Numbered from the stretch's first letter, positions 13,101 through 24,193 are shown. The stretch is DNA of 64,000 bases from Nyssa sinensis (GCA_008638375.1 VIRR01000521.1:62001-126000); one strand, 5' to 3'. Made by a program: numbers and translations. Notes: generated by a model from the sequence alone, not told the origin.

Positions 13101-13838
13101 AACCACTATGCATTTCATCAAGAATGCCTTATAGATCACAATGCGTTTACATAGCATAAAACAAACATGCACAACAGGCAAAAATTCAACTATGTCCTAG
13201 TAACTACAACATCCGCATCCTCATGTCAACCAACGATAATTTACAAACTCATTGCCTTGACTAGAATGTTAAAAAATAATAGATTTAAGATTCAACAAAA
13301 ATGTAGTACACTTCTAAGTCCTGCCAGTGACAAATAGCCACTGAAAAATGAAACAAAATACAATTTGTTCACATACTATCTTCAGAAGCACACAAGCATT
13401 TTATCTCAGTAACACTTGCAATAAAAACACACAAAATCCAAATTAGTAAACCTTCTGAAACAGAAAAAAACCATGTAAGAGATACGAAAAAGAGCATTAA
13501 CGCAGGTCTGAGTCTTAAACTACTTCAATCTATACTAAACATGAGAAATTTAAGCAGGATATCAACAACTGGAGTTATTAAAAAATGAATAATCAAACTA
13601 CTCAAAAAAAATGAAGTACAATGTATGAGTCACAAAGAGGAACATACACGCTTGCGTCCTCTCTCCCCAGAAGCTTCACCGGGGTACCCGATCTTGGTGA
13701 CACCAAACAACTTTCCGACAATTCATCCACACCCATTATCCGCCCGGGCCACCATGACCCATTTCGACGCCGAACCCATACCAATCCGCCAACAGAAGCA
13801 TCAATGCCCTTCGTGTTCGCCTCATCAGAACTCCCCAT
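3596..13838 (-). CDS. PWWP-domain nuclear protein (At1g51745 type), 747 aa, 3 exons
   Basis: Chromatin-associated type protein with an N-terminal PWWP domain, a Tudor/PWWP-family reader fold. Exon 1 13838-13648, exon 2 9620-8707, exon 3 4734-3596 (TGA 3598-3596) join in frame to 2,244 bases. The PWWP module spans roughly residues 16-75, with [17 protein letters not shown] as its core (SWWP in place of PWWP) and a [16 protein letters not shown] join across intron 1. The middle is low complexity, acidic and serine-rich, with basic NLS-like clusters ([18 protein letters not shown]). The C-terminal block ending [20 protein letters not shown] is, as I recall it, conserved among plant homologues. 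Intron 1 is 4,027 bases and intron 2 is 3,972 bases; intron 2 carries a LINE and a SINE. It is divergently paired with the RWD gene. The biological role is not established from the sequence; nuclear chromatin binding is inferred from the domain. Confidence 0.93.
5455..6830 (-). mobile_element. LINE (L1-type) 3' fragment in PWWP intron 2
   Basis: A plus-strand poly(T) run (about 5467-5479) marks the poly(A) tail of a minus-strand element. Going leftwards from 6830, translated pieces show the C-terminal part of a plant L1 ORF2: [20 protein letters not shown], then the reverse-transcriptase zinc-binding region with [12 protein letters not shown] and a C-x-C-x8-H-x4-HC cluster ([16 protein letters not shown]) near 5880-5920. 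Frames are interrupted by stops and shifts. The element is 5'-truncated and dead, and is inserted antisense to nothing, i.e. in the same direction as the host gene. Confidence 0.85.
6955..7100 (+). mobile_element. tRNA-derived SINE, copy 1
   Basis: It has an A-box-like TAGCTTGGTTGGT at about 6967-6979 and a B-box-like GGTTCAAGTCC at about 7012-7022, spaced as in a pol III promoter. A (TG)n-rich tail follows, then GATTTACATATC and a (CA)n run at 7071-7094. It matches the copy at 22755-22885 across the box region. It lies in PWWP intron 2, antisense to the gene. Confidence 0.75.
7990..8430. repeat. Imperfect local tandem duplications in PWWP intron 2
   Basis: The phrase CTTCTCCTTCCAAATGCAC occurs twice, near 7994 and 8119. 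A second block containing AGCACCTAGCT and TCACAxATTTACTAGAGCCAA occurs near 8245-8306 and again near 8347-8420. No coding function is seen. Confidence 0.6.
10396..10470 (-). mobile_element. Short LINE 3'-tail fragment in PWWP intron 1
   Basis: TTTTTGATAAGTAATGGTAT reads on the minus strand as ...ACTTATC followed by poly(A), the same terminal motif as the other LINE ends in this window. Only some tens of bases of 3' sequence are present. Confidence 0.5.
10931..11132. mobile_element. MITE-like element, about 200 bp
   Basis: Ends GGCTCTGTTTGTTTA and TATCCAAACGAAGCC are imperfect inverted repeats, flanked on both sides by GTA. The interior is very AT-rich and non-coding. It belongs to the common plant class of short DNA-transposon derivatives; the superfamily is uncertain. 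Confidence 0.65.
11876..12092. mobile_element. Inverted-repeat element with TGGCGGATCTAG ends
   Basis: TGGCGGATCTAG near 11888 is mirrored by CTAGATCCGCCA near 12065. The inverted repeat extends outward imperfectly through GTACACA on both sides. The interior has G- and C-homopolymer patches and no coding sequence. Related C-rich ends occur near 15640 and 17690 in the RWD gene. It lies in intron 1 of the PWWP gene. Confidence 0.6.
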
Positions 13839-14897
13839 CTCTCACCACACAACACAAAAAAACCAAATCTCAAAAACCAATCTCAAAACCCTCAAATCCT
13901 ATGCACACTGAGGTCCCAAATATACTAACCATCCCTTGAATGAACAGATGCACATACCCCTTCAACCTAAAATAGCGGGAAAAAACACAGAAAAATCAGA
14001 AAAATTCCAATCCCGCATGCAACACAAAACCCAGAAATACCAGTGTGTATCTATATATAAATTAAAAATCAACGAACATATATAAAAATAAAATCTGACT
14101 TAAAAAAAAAAAGAGGAGAGAGAAAAAAACCCAGGTTAGAGGGTTTATTGCGCAGGGAGAGATCTAGCAGAGAGAAACGAAAGAAAACAGATGGGATCAT
14201 TTCTAGGGAGAGAAAGATCTCGTGCTTCCGTTTTCTCTTACTCTTCAATTTTTTTTTCCCTTTTTTCAACTTTTTGATCACTTATTTGATTTTCTTTTCC
14301 ATTTTATTACTGAACCATTGTGCGTGATGTCTGAGACTGAAGCGAGAGTCGATGATAAACAATGAAGTAGTAAGAATGGTTTCTGTTGGAAATAGATCGG
14401 ACGTACCTTTTGGTATCTTTTTTGCCTAGACACAGAGACAGAGAGAAGAGGGGAGAGAAAGGGTCACTTTTGGAAGAGAGATTTTGTGGATTATTGTTAT
14501 TATTAATTTTTGAAGTGGAGAAGGAAAGAATAAAAAAGAAAAAAGATCGTATTTTGATTAAACACGACAAGTATTATACTTATATCTCTACATCTGTCCC
14601 ACATGCATGTTCCTGGCCCACTTTTCTTCCCGATTATCACAGTATTGGACCGTATTATTAGTCGATATGTAAGATACGTCGTTTTGTCAAAGAAAGTATT
14701 GGTAATCGACGGCAATGATTACCCTGATTGGACTTAATCAGTGATGTAATATACTCATACCTTAATTCCCGTGTGAGCGTAAACAAAACAGTGGCATCTA
14801 TTTAGCTCTTAGGTTTTCTTACAGCTCGTCGTGGTGTCTGCAACTTCGTCTGAAAGAGTCCGAGAAGAGAGACTACGCGAAAAGGCATAACTCAGTC
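13839..14897. promoter_or_regulatory. Shared divergent upstream region of PWWP and RWD genes
   Basis: The start codons of the two divergent genes are 1,059 bases apart, so this interval holds both leaders and promoters. The minus-strand leader side is CT-rich (about 14100-14480), as is common in plant 5'UTRs. No clear TATA box is assigned for either gene. Short open frames here are low complexity and not credible genes. Confidence 0.65.
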
Positions 14898-17800
14898 ATG
14901 GCTGGTAATTGTTAAAAAAAAAAATTTCTTTTATACTTTATTTTGATTGCATGAAAATTGTGTTTCTTTCAAGATTTAAGTCTTTGAATGTGTGTTTTTG
15001 CTTGATGATCTGATGATTGAAAAGTTTGATGATATTTGTGAGTTATTGTACTTTCTTTCTTCGTATGACATCTTAATTTGGTGAACTGATTTTAAGGAAA
15101 TCACTGTAGACTTATATTGTGAATTCAAATGGATTTTCTTTCTTTCATCATTGGAGGGTGTTTAGGGGCATGGCTGGGATTGTGGTAGTTATGTGTTACT
15201 AATTTAATTAATCATGGAAGTTATCTTGTGATGTTGACTAAAAGATTTGAGATTTGCTTAATTTCTTACACTTTGATTGCTTATTTACTTGCAGTGATAC
15301 TTTTGACTAAAATTCCAAGAAAGAAAGTATAAGTGAAGAGGAACTGAACTGAGCACTTTGATTGCTTATTGCTTTCAGTGACATTTTTTACTAAAATTCC
15401 AAGAAAGAAAGTATAAGTGACGAGGAACTGGACTGAGCAAGCATGGTTCTATTGTTATTTAGTCTTTTGTTCTATGGCTTCTGGGGAAATTTTGGTGGTT
15501 CATTTATGATGCTATACGAGGGCGAAGCTAGACCATTAACATAGGATAGGGGGTGGGGTGGGGGGAATAAAAATAGAAATCTAAAGGGCTCTTTTTTATA
15601 AAAAAATGAAAAAATTTTGGGGGGGCCATGGCCACCCTTGCCCCAGCCCCCCCTTATATCCACCCCTGGCTTTACCTGCACAACAATTTTAATGAAGTGT
15701 ATGTGTGCTCTGAGAGTGTAAAATATAAATTTAAGAAAAGACCTCTAATTTTGTTATTGAGGTTTCATTTGGTGCTGGGCGAATGCTCCATAGGTGCTAG
15801 GAATTTGATGTGGTTTGTGGACCATTATATTCGTCATTGCTTATACCAGCTTCTTGTTTTCTCAATTTCGTCTGTAATAAAGATTTTTGACAGACTATGT
15901 GCAGGAGCAGGAGATGGAAATTGAAGCATTGGAAGCCATACTTATGGATGATTTCAAAGGTTTTTTAAATCTATACCTTTGAAGATATGTTTTCAACTAC
16001 CTAGAAACTATCATTTTCCTTTTCCCAAATCCCAACTTGTAATGAGGTGTTGTTTTCTGTATATGGGTGCACCCCATGGTGACTTTTAATGAATTCTTTA
16101 TTTATTTTTTTGAAGAAAAAATGAGGCATTGTTCTCTCTTTGGTGTATTATGCCAGAAATTCACTCTAGTGAAAGTGGGTTAAACACTTCTAGTCGGTGC
16201 TTCCAAATCACAGTGTCTCCACAGGTACATGTTGTCCTTCACGCCATAGCTTCTTTGCAGATTGTCAATTAGCATATGATATGATACCCTCAAATCTCTG
16301 CACACAACAAACTTTGGATTTTTTGTGGCACACATAAAACCTTATGAAGTGTCAAAAAGTTTCAGTGTTTGCTGGCCAAACCACCTGGTTGAACACCTGT
16401 AGGTAGGTATATATGCACATATGTTGGCCTGTTAGCCCCTGCCTCTGCTATTTGTGAAGCTTGTTTCTCTCTCTCTCTCTAACCTTATAATGCTTCAACA
16501 GTTTCAGTCTGGTTAACACCTGTAAGTATATGTGCACATATGTTACCCTGTTAAGCATTAACCCCTGCCACTGCTTTTTTGTGATGCCCCTCTCTCTCTC
16601 TCTCTCTCTCGCAGTGATGTTTAAGTGATTTGATTCGTTATCTTTGTGTGTGTGTATATATGTATGCATATATACATGTGTGTGTAATAACAACTACAGA
16701 CACAAACATATTGACCTTGCTCTATGTTTAACAGGATGATGAGGCAGATGAATCAGCAGCAACTCCAGGTTCTTCATCTTATGTATTATATAGTTGATAG
16801 TTGTTTGGAGCATATCTATCCCCCCCTCTCTCCCCGGCAACACCCATGCATGTGCTTATATATTCAGCATCAAAGATACTTCATTTGTTTACTTTTGGGA
16901 GCTTTCTTTTCTGGTTTTCCAACTTCAGGACACTTGAATCCTCTATCAACATAAGCTGTTACCCAAACTTTTATTGCAGTTCAATTGGCTTTAATTTTCT
17001 CTCACACAGAAAAATATCCAGATGAACCGCCGCTTTTGAATGTAAAAAGGTTAGTTGACTGCACATCTCTTTCACAAATCCTTGTGCAAATATAGCAACT
17101 TTTGCCTATTGTCCTCCTCAATTTCACTCTTATCATTAGTAGAAAAGGTCCCAATAGGATCACCCAGCTTTTATCAAAACTTTTTTGGGTCAACCTAGCC
17201 TAGGGAACAAAATGTGCAAAATGGGTGAAGAATTGATAGATCATTTTCTTCTTTACCATCCTATTGCTTGGTAGTTGTGGGCCTCATTTTCCCTGGTGGG
17301 TATTGGTTTGGTACTCCCTAGATCAATTTTCTGATGTGTTTTTATAATTGTGGGTTAATGCAGAGGAGAGAGGAAAGGCTGAAAGACTATCTGGAAGATG
17401 TCTCAATAGGCTTGATGTGGCTGGGGATGGCAATAATCTTGAAGTGAGTAACCTGCTCCACTCCACTCTAATCCAAATGGGATGGATTTGAGGAGCAATA
17501 AATAGGGTGGGAACAGGAACCTCATGCATGTACGGGGCCTCCCCTCACTCTTCTTCAATAAAGCTCTTAAGTGATGCTAAATATATAAGAGGGTTGTTAT
17601 AGAAATATAAAAAAAATTGAGGGGGGCAATTTTTAAATTATCATAGAATTTTAGTAAGAATTTTTTTTTAATCAAATTGTCAGGGGGGTGGTGGCCCCCC
17701 CAGCCACACCCCATATCTGCCACCGGTGGTGGTGATGTGCCATAGATTTTCTGTTGATGTGGTTGTAAAGCAGTGGTGATGGTGGCATTGGCTGCTGTAG

Positions 17801-20800
17801 TGACAGTGCAGTGGCATTTCTGATAATAACTTATTAGTGGTGGTGGTGGTGGTGAGTGAATGATTGGTCATTGCAATTAGCAGTAGCAGGTTTCTGCGCT
17901 CTGGATGTGGTTGAAGAGTACAAAGAGCTGGTAGTGGAGATGGTGGTGCCGATGTGTGGAATGCTTCCAGAGATAGTTTTAGATATAGTGACTTGGAGAC
18001 ATATGAAGATTTGGAGCAGATTTTAGTAGGTGGTGATGGCGATTAGTTGCTGAGGCTGTTGGTAGTGGTTGGTGCGATTTGTGGCAATGGATGCAGTGGT
18101 TATGGAATGGTAGTGGCCACAGCAGTGGTAGTGTTAGAATGTCGAATGAGATTAGTGGCAGTTATGTTGGTTGTGTTCGTGATACTCACAGGATATTAAA
18201 GTGGTGCAGAAGGTTGACACAAGATAACGTAGGTGGTGACTTATCAAAAAAAACTTAGGTGGTGACGCTCTTTTTTGTCTTGCATTTGTGTACACATTCT
18301 TGTCTTATATCTTTCTTTACTAGGATTTTCTTGAGATTCCTGTCTCTTTCTAGCTCAAATGCTGTCCTGGATCAGAAGTTGAATTCTAAATCTAAGATGA
18401 GGATTACTCGCTTAACTAATGATTGGGAAGTACTACGCCTTCTGGACCCCAACCCCCGATTCCACCATTTAGTCCCCAAGTAAACACTTTAAATATTCAT
18501 GCAATGCGAGAGTAGTTTATTCCTAGATTCCTAAAGTTCGTGGACAGTTCTCTTTTTGTAATTTTTTTATACTTTTATCTTTATTCAAAGAGTCCAACTT
18601 TGTTTTTATAGAAACTCACTCTTTAGTTGTTTTGTTGTGCTTACTAGAAAATTATCTATGGGATTGCAATGATTTGATTTTAGATGATTCGATTTGATTA
18701 TAGAAAAAGTAATTTTGTTTGGCTGGCCCACTATGCATGACATGGAAAGAGCCCCTTTCATGTACCCAATCATTGTTGTTTTTGGGCCATGTTCTGTGTA
18801 AGAATTGGTCTCAGTTGCATCATGTTATGGATCAAATGCACAAGTTACCAGTTGTCTTTGTGATTGTTGATTATCCTATCTAGTAAATGCTACAAACCCA
18901 ACCCAAACATTATTAGGAGTTCTTATATTAAGAAGAACTCTCATAAGTCTATAAAATACATTTAATTTATAGGGCATTGCAGGAACAGTCTTTTCATATA
19001 TGTATGGAATTCTATTTGGTTTTAAGGTTCAAACTCGACATGGGACCCCTTTTTTTATGATGTTGTCTTATATGGCTAGACTGCTGTTAAGTGATATATG
19101 TATATATGTGATATGATTTGGAGTGAGTTTTTGCTGTGTAACCCCCGATTATGGTATTTTTCAGTTTGAGAGGAATTCAAGCAGCAGATCTTAAAATTTT
19201 GAAAGAAAAGCTTGAGCAAGAGGTAGTTTTTCAAGAATTTTTTTATTTTTAATTTCCAATTTTCTCTCCTGTCATATTTAATTTTTTTTCAAATAATGCT
19301 TTCCAGTTGGCACACATTTCTTTTATGACAAATCAATAATAAGTTATTTGCGTACGGTTTGTTGGTAGTAGAAACACGTAGGATGCCATGGGAAGTCCAA
19401 AAGAAAAGTAGGGCCGAACACCTGGAATCTCTTTAAAATCTCAACAAATGAGACGACATGTGAAAATGCTAGTGATCCGGGTAGTGTATTGTTCAGGAAA
19501 ATAGTAGCAAATGCCCTGGTATCCTTTTGTTGTCTTTCTCCTTTGTAGCCTAGTGGATTTCTCAAAAACTGTAATGTAGTACTTCTAACTGGATTAGAAG
19601 AGCAGAGGAAAACTACTGTTAATTTAGCTGGTAAAACATATTCTGTGTTCATACAGTAAAGTGGTTGTCCACCTCAAATAATAATGTAAAGCGAAGTAAT
19701 GCCGATTTTGATCAATACCTCTATTCTATAGGCATCCGAGAATCTTGGCATGGCTATGGTCTACACACTAGTTACATCGGCTAAGGAGTGGCTATGTGAA
19801 AGATTTGCGCAAGATGCTGATGTTGGGAACACCGAAGAAGAAGAGGCAGTGAAAGATGATGTATGGCTGGTTGTCCTACCTATGATTTACACTGCTACAT
19901 GCTAATATGCTTTCTTTCTTCATTTATTTAATTTTCTTTTTTGTGAAGTTCCTAGCTGATATGCTTTCTAAATTTACAATGTGTATATTATTGCTGTCAC
20001 CTGCACCTTTTAGTACCTTGTGCCTGTAAGATCCCAAAGTGCTTGATGCATAATGAGTTATTTTAATATATTTCATGTATACGATCTTTCCATACCCATT
20101 AAGAGTTATATTTGTGAATGTTGGTTGTTGCCAAACTACTCATGCACCTTTTCCTAGCTGACTTGAAGCTATATTGGTTACTTAAGTTATATGAAATTGA
20201 AAGGATAAATGAATTGATTTTCAAACACAATTAGAACATGGTTATAATCGTAACACAAACTAGTCAAAATCAAAATGAGGGAAATTCTTGGTATATCAAC
20301 TCAGAGGATTAGCTAAAGCCTAAATCAATATGCATATACCTTTCAAATCGTATGTGTTCAATTAAATCATTAGCAATCGAAACAACAGTTTATTTTTAAA
20401 ATAAATGAATTTTTTGGCATATCAACTAAGAAGATTAGCTATATCAATGTGCATATATCATTTCAATGTGCATGAACTAAATCAAATACCATTGCAACTG
20501 TGCTATAATAAAAGCTAAGTCATGCATGTTTGAAGAGTCATTAAATTGCTTCTATTCTTTTTTAGAACAAAATAGAATAAAAACTACCTATATTTAAGTT
20601 ATTCCAATAAGCTAAAATTATCTGCCACGACCTTCAATTCTATGTTTGTATGGAAGCATACACTGGAGAAGCCACTAAATACAATTGTTTTGAACTGAAC
20701 TGATTGAATTCCCTTCTTACATGTATTTTTTCGACCTTCTAGGTGTATTTATTCATCCTCCAATTTCCAGTTGTATGTAGTAATCTTGCAATTTTTGGGG

Positions 20801-23800
20801 CTATTTTGTCCCCTATAATAGGTGTTTTATTAATTAATTTGGTTTTCTCTCGGCTTCAAAAGTCTAATCTCTTCTCTGGGCTGAGGAGTACTTTTCCAAT
20901 TTGAACTTGTATGGTATCAGATTTTTTTTAAAGTTTATTATTATTATTTGATCAGAGACTTGAGTAATTAAACTGTGCTTAGAAATTGTGAAAATGCTGT
21001 CTTTCTATTTTAAAATTAGGGTTTTTGGCCTTGGCAACTTACCTCCAAGTCATATGGCTAGGAAGAAATCTTAGTCAATTGAGATTGGCATTTCAGAAAT
21101 AATACACTCGACATTAACAAATTTTTAATGGTTTTGGGATTGTTCTTTTTTGAAAACTTTCTCTACTGTCTTACTTAAAAATAAATAAATAAATTATCTA
21201 CCATCCTGTTATTAAGTCAGAAGATATAAGTATGTCTAGCATGGTGAAAACGTCAAAGCAATGACTAGAGAGGCATATCTTTTTCCTGAAATTTTCAGTG
21301 GTGAGATGGTTGTCTTGCCCTTGTCTTAGCTGACCATTAGTTGACCTATTGGCTATTTGTTAAAATAAAAGCTTGTGACATCATATAACATATCAAATAA
21401 GTGGTGTTGAACTATGCCATATGCCTTTGTCTGCAATTCACATTTTTTCCTGAGATTTAAAGTGAACTAGATAATGAATACTGCATCAGCATCCCCTGAG
21501 TAGCATTTTCCCACATTTTGACTTCAGATAATCATACTTTTGATTTCAGATAATTGTACCACATGGAGAACCAGTTACTGTTGATACATTTCTAGCATGG
21601 AGAGAGAGGTTTGAAGCAGAGTTGGCTCTAGAAAAAGCCAAGTAAGTTCATATTAGCATGATTTTTCCTTTTTTTCCCCCCAAATAGCAAACAATTTTTC
21701 TCAGCAAAGTATACAAAATTTAAACTGGTGATTAATACTATCAAAGCGAATCACATTGCAGCTGATTAGAATGGTAGTTGAGAGAGGATCGCTGTATTAA
21801 TCCATGATGGATTTGCTGCAACCCCTTGTAGCACCTCAATGAGAAAAGAGTGTTGTAGAAGTGGGCTACAAGATCCTCTTATTTCACTCTGAAATGCAAT
21901 CCTTGTATTTATTTCTTATGCCAAAGCCATTGATCAATGAGATGAAAGTGCTAGCATGACATCTTCTGAGGAGGACTGGCTGCAAACGAACTGAGTTGTT
22001 CATGAACAGCTCAGGCTCAACTCAGCAATGGGCTCGTTCATATTTTTTCAAGAAAATTTTATTAAAAAAACATAAAAGAGGGGGGGAACTCACATGTATA
22101 CAAGCTCAGGTTATATTTTTAAGCTCATTTTGAAACAGACCTGATCCCAAACATGTCCAGGATAGGCTCACCAGGATTTTGAACAGTGATAATGAGTGTG
22201 TTTTGTGTATATGTGAAGACAAGAAGCTTCTATATGGGTACATTGTTCTGCTGCATGTAAAGATTATCAATCATTGAATAACAATTCATTTTCATCCCAT
22301 AGTTCTCTCTGTCCTTCAATCCTTTCTCCCCAAGCGGTTACATCCAACCTTGAGAGGCAATGAATCATTGGAAATAAGAATCTCTACACGATCAGATGCA
22401 AGCTTATATCAAAGTATTTAGGGGCTAGAAAAATGTCATTTATCCCCTTGGGTTCTAACCCAAACCAAGCTAAGCTGGGGCTTCCCTGAGGCAACCAGAA
22501 CTGAACTTGAACCATAGTTACCTGAAAACACTAATTATCCTAACAAATCCCCATATTAGTATGCACATTCCAAAATGGGGAACACTAGATTTAACGATCC
22601 AATAAAATTCTTCTCAGTTCTTTCCTTAATTTTCCTTTTAAGAGAAAAATAATAGGAAAAAACCAAAGCAAATCAAGATAATGAACATAAATATGCTTTA
22701 GTTCAATGCTTTACTGTTCCATTTATATATAATAAATTTCTATAATTATATATTAATAAACTATAGCTTGGTTGGTACCTCCTCCACCTTCCCATAAGGG
22801 GAGGTTGAGGGTTCAAGTTCCTTTAAGGGGCAAAGTGAGTGTGTGCGATTTACCTATCAAAAAATAAAATAAAATAAAAAATCAATAATTATATGGTCGA
22901 CTTGTACACTTTAATGATATTAATTCTCATGACTCATAATTGGGTGAAAAGAATAAAACACTCTTACAATTAGACTTACCGTATCATATTCTACTTATGT
23001 CATCTATACAAGCCTACCCCCTATCATACCGCATTTAGAGTATATAGCATATTGCATTCTCATTCCCATTTTGCAGACAATACCAATCCGTATTCCAGTT
23101 AACATTGACTTGAACACACATTTAGAAGGCTCATCTGAGTTAGAGCACAGCTTGAGTGCACTTCCTACCTGATCAAGCTGAGTGTGTAAATAGTCCACTA
23201 CTTGGCTTGGTTCATTTGCAGCTCTAGAGGTGTGGGGTGAAGGGTTTGATTCCTATCAAAGGAAATAAAATAAAATAAAAAGATCTTACCAGAGAGAGAG
23301 AGAGAGAGAGAGAGAGCTTTTTACTCTTCAGGATCATTGTTTGAAATAACATACCCGGCTAAACTGTTATTGACTCTTCCCTTTACGAAAGCATATTCAT
23401 TGACATAAAGTGCTATGAAAAGTAGAATGAATGATATCAAAACCTTTATTATTGGACATCCTATCCTTACAATTTTTGTCATATGCCATATACAATAGTA
23501 ATCAATGCTTTGAGATTAGAATAGGCTACCTTTATTTGCTTTCATCACACGTGGCCATGCAACATCAGGCTACTGCCCGAGTCAGCACTGACAGCACCCA
23601 AGGAAAAAAGGCTCACTGGCAGACAGTGGTTTGAAAGCGGAAGAGCTGCTGCGGTATTGCATTTTTCCCAACTGTTCCTACCTCATATTGTGGATGCATG
23701 AAATTTATATCCTCTTCACTTTGATTCCTAGCTTTACAAAAACAGTGGCACATGCAATAAAATCCGCAAATATGAATGTGAAAAAGTATGTGCCCATGGA

Positions 23801-24193
23801 CTTGATCCATGATAAGGGGCCATAAGCCCTGATTTTATTTTATTTTAAATTTTTTTTTTTTTTGGGGGGGTGGGTATTTGAATTTAATGTCGCAAAGAAT
23901 GCCACACTAACATTAATGTTGTTTTATGTTCTGCAGAGAGGTGCAGCACCGAACACTGAAGGATCTGATGATGAAGATGAGGAAGACATTGATTTTGATG
24001 ACGACGACGATGACTTTGAAGGTGATTCTCACTCCCTACGAGCACATAAATATGTGTATGTGGTTTAAAAATATGATAAAACATGAATATTTTTCTCTTT
24101 GGTGCAAATGCAGATGATGAAGAAGATATGCTCGAGCACTATCTGGCTGAGAAATCAGACTTGTCCTCTCATTCTTCAAGGAGAGCCAATTAA
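14898..24193 (+). CDS. RWD-domain protein (RWDD1/Gir2-like), 257 aa, 11 exons
   Basis: Related to human RWDD1 and yeast Gir2, cytosolic proteins that bind DRG-family GTPases and the translation/GCN machinery. Exons: 14898-14904, 15894-15959, 16157-16224, 16735-16768, 16980-17049, 19165-19222, 19732-19860, 21550-21641, 23569-23653, 23937-24021, 24114-24193. All junctions are GT-AG and the sum is 774 bases with no stop. Start is MADYVQEQEMEIEALEAIL, joined through a 7-base coding first exon and acceptor GACAG. The RWD fold covers about residues 8-135 and includes the family motif YPDEPPLLNV. A GEPVTVDTFLAWRERFEAEL segment and LTGRQWFESGR follow, then an acidic tail (EDIDFDDDDDDFE) and the end HYLAEKSDLSSHSSRRAN. 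It matches Arabidopsis At1g51730. Databases sometimes label this family ubiquitin-conjugating-like because RWD resembles the UBC fold, but no catalytic cysteine context is present. Confidence 0.95.
15271..15439 (+). repeat. 85-bp tandem duplication in RWD intron 1
   Basis: Two adjacent copies begin CTTTGATTGCTTATT (15271 and 15356) and share CTAAAATTCCAAGAAAGAAA and a GAGGAACTG.ACTGAGCA end, with a few differences. The copies contain CAG sites preceded by pyrimidines but do not look exonic. Confidence 0.9.
15515..15672. mobile_element. Degenerate G/C-run element in RWD intron 1
   Basis: A GGGGTGGGGTGGGGGG patch, an AT-rich middle and GGGGGGGCCATGGCCACCC..GCCCCCCC are followed by an end TATCCACCCCTGGC. 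This resembles the ends of the element at 11876-12092 and the piece near 17685. Terminal repeats are too decayed to fix the limits. Confidence 0.4.
16388..16615 (+). repeat. Tandem duplication with (CT)n runs in RWD intron 3
   Basis: AACACCTGTA.GTA..TAT.TGCACATATGTT..CCTGTTA..CCCTGCC.CTGCT occurs at about 16393 and again at about 16515. Each copy ends in a (CT)n run (16468-16480 and 16590-16610). The second run is followed by GCAG, a possible decoy acceptor. Confidence 0.8.
17585..18225. repeat. GGGG/CCCC-end relic and GTG-rich cryptic simple sequence in RWD intron 5
   Basis: 17600-17735 carries a G run, an AT-rich middle and GGTGGCCCCCCCAGCCACACCCC, like the C-rich ends of the element near 12.0 kb. 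From about 17722 to 18225 the plus strand is strongly biased to GTG/GGT/GAT words, including (GGT)n at 17837-17854. There is no open frame of note, so it reads as cryptic simple sequence rather than a gene. Confidence 0.5.
18226..18266 (+). mobile_element. Micro-retroposon scar: TTATC plus A-run between short duplications
   Basis: AACGTAGGTGGTGAC (ending 18240) and AACTTAGGTGGTGAC (ending 18266) are direct repeats with one mismatch. They flank about ten bases reading TTATC then As. This equals the extreme 3' end of the LINE/SINE tails seen elsewhere in the window. Confidence 0.6.
22750..22885 (+). mobile_element. tRNA-derived SINE, copy 2, in RWD intron 8
   Basis: An A-box-like TAGCTTGGTTGGTACC at about 22765 is followed by CTCCTCCACCTTCCCATAAG and a B-box-like GGTTCAAGTTCC near 22814. 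Then come CTTTAAGGGGCAAAGTGAGTGTGTG, GATTTACCTATC and an A-rich tail. It closely parallels copy 1 at 6955-7100. Confidence 0.8.
23285..23320 (+). repeat. (AG)n microsatellite
   Basis: About 13 units of AG occur in RWD intron 8. They follow a GGGTTTGATTCC/AAATAAAATAAAA stretch (about 23215-23280) that may be a third, decayed SINE tail. Confidence 0.85.

Noticed and set aside
14069..14661. Several 70-90-codon frames on both strands between the divergent genes
   Set aside because: Low-complexity Lys/Arg/Phe/Ser products from CT- and GA-rich leader DNA.
15628..15924. 98-codon plus-strand frame overlapping RWD exon 2
   Set aside because: It is out of frame with the real exon and starts inside a transposon relic.
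17680..17871. His/Thr-rich frame and GTG-rich region as a repeat-protein gene
   Set aside because: Stops in all frames on the G-rich strand; composition reflects simple sequence.
21550..23653. RWD gene as an active ubiquitin-conjugating enzyme
   Set aside because: The RWD fold resembles UBC but no catalytic Cys context (HPN...C) is present.
23862..24068. Acidic 68-codon frame as a small gene
   Set aside because: It is RWD exon 10 read through its donor into the intron.
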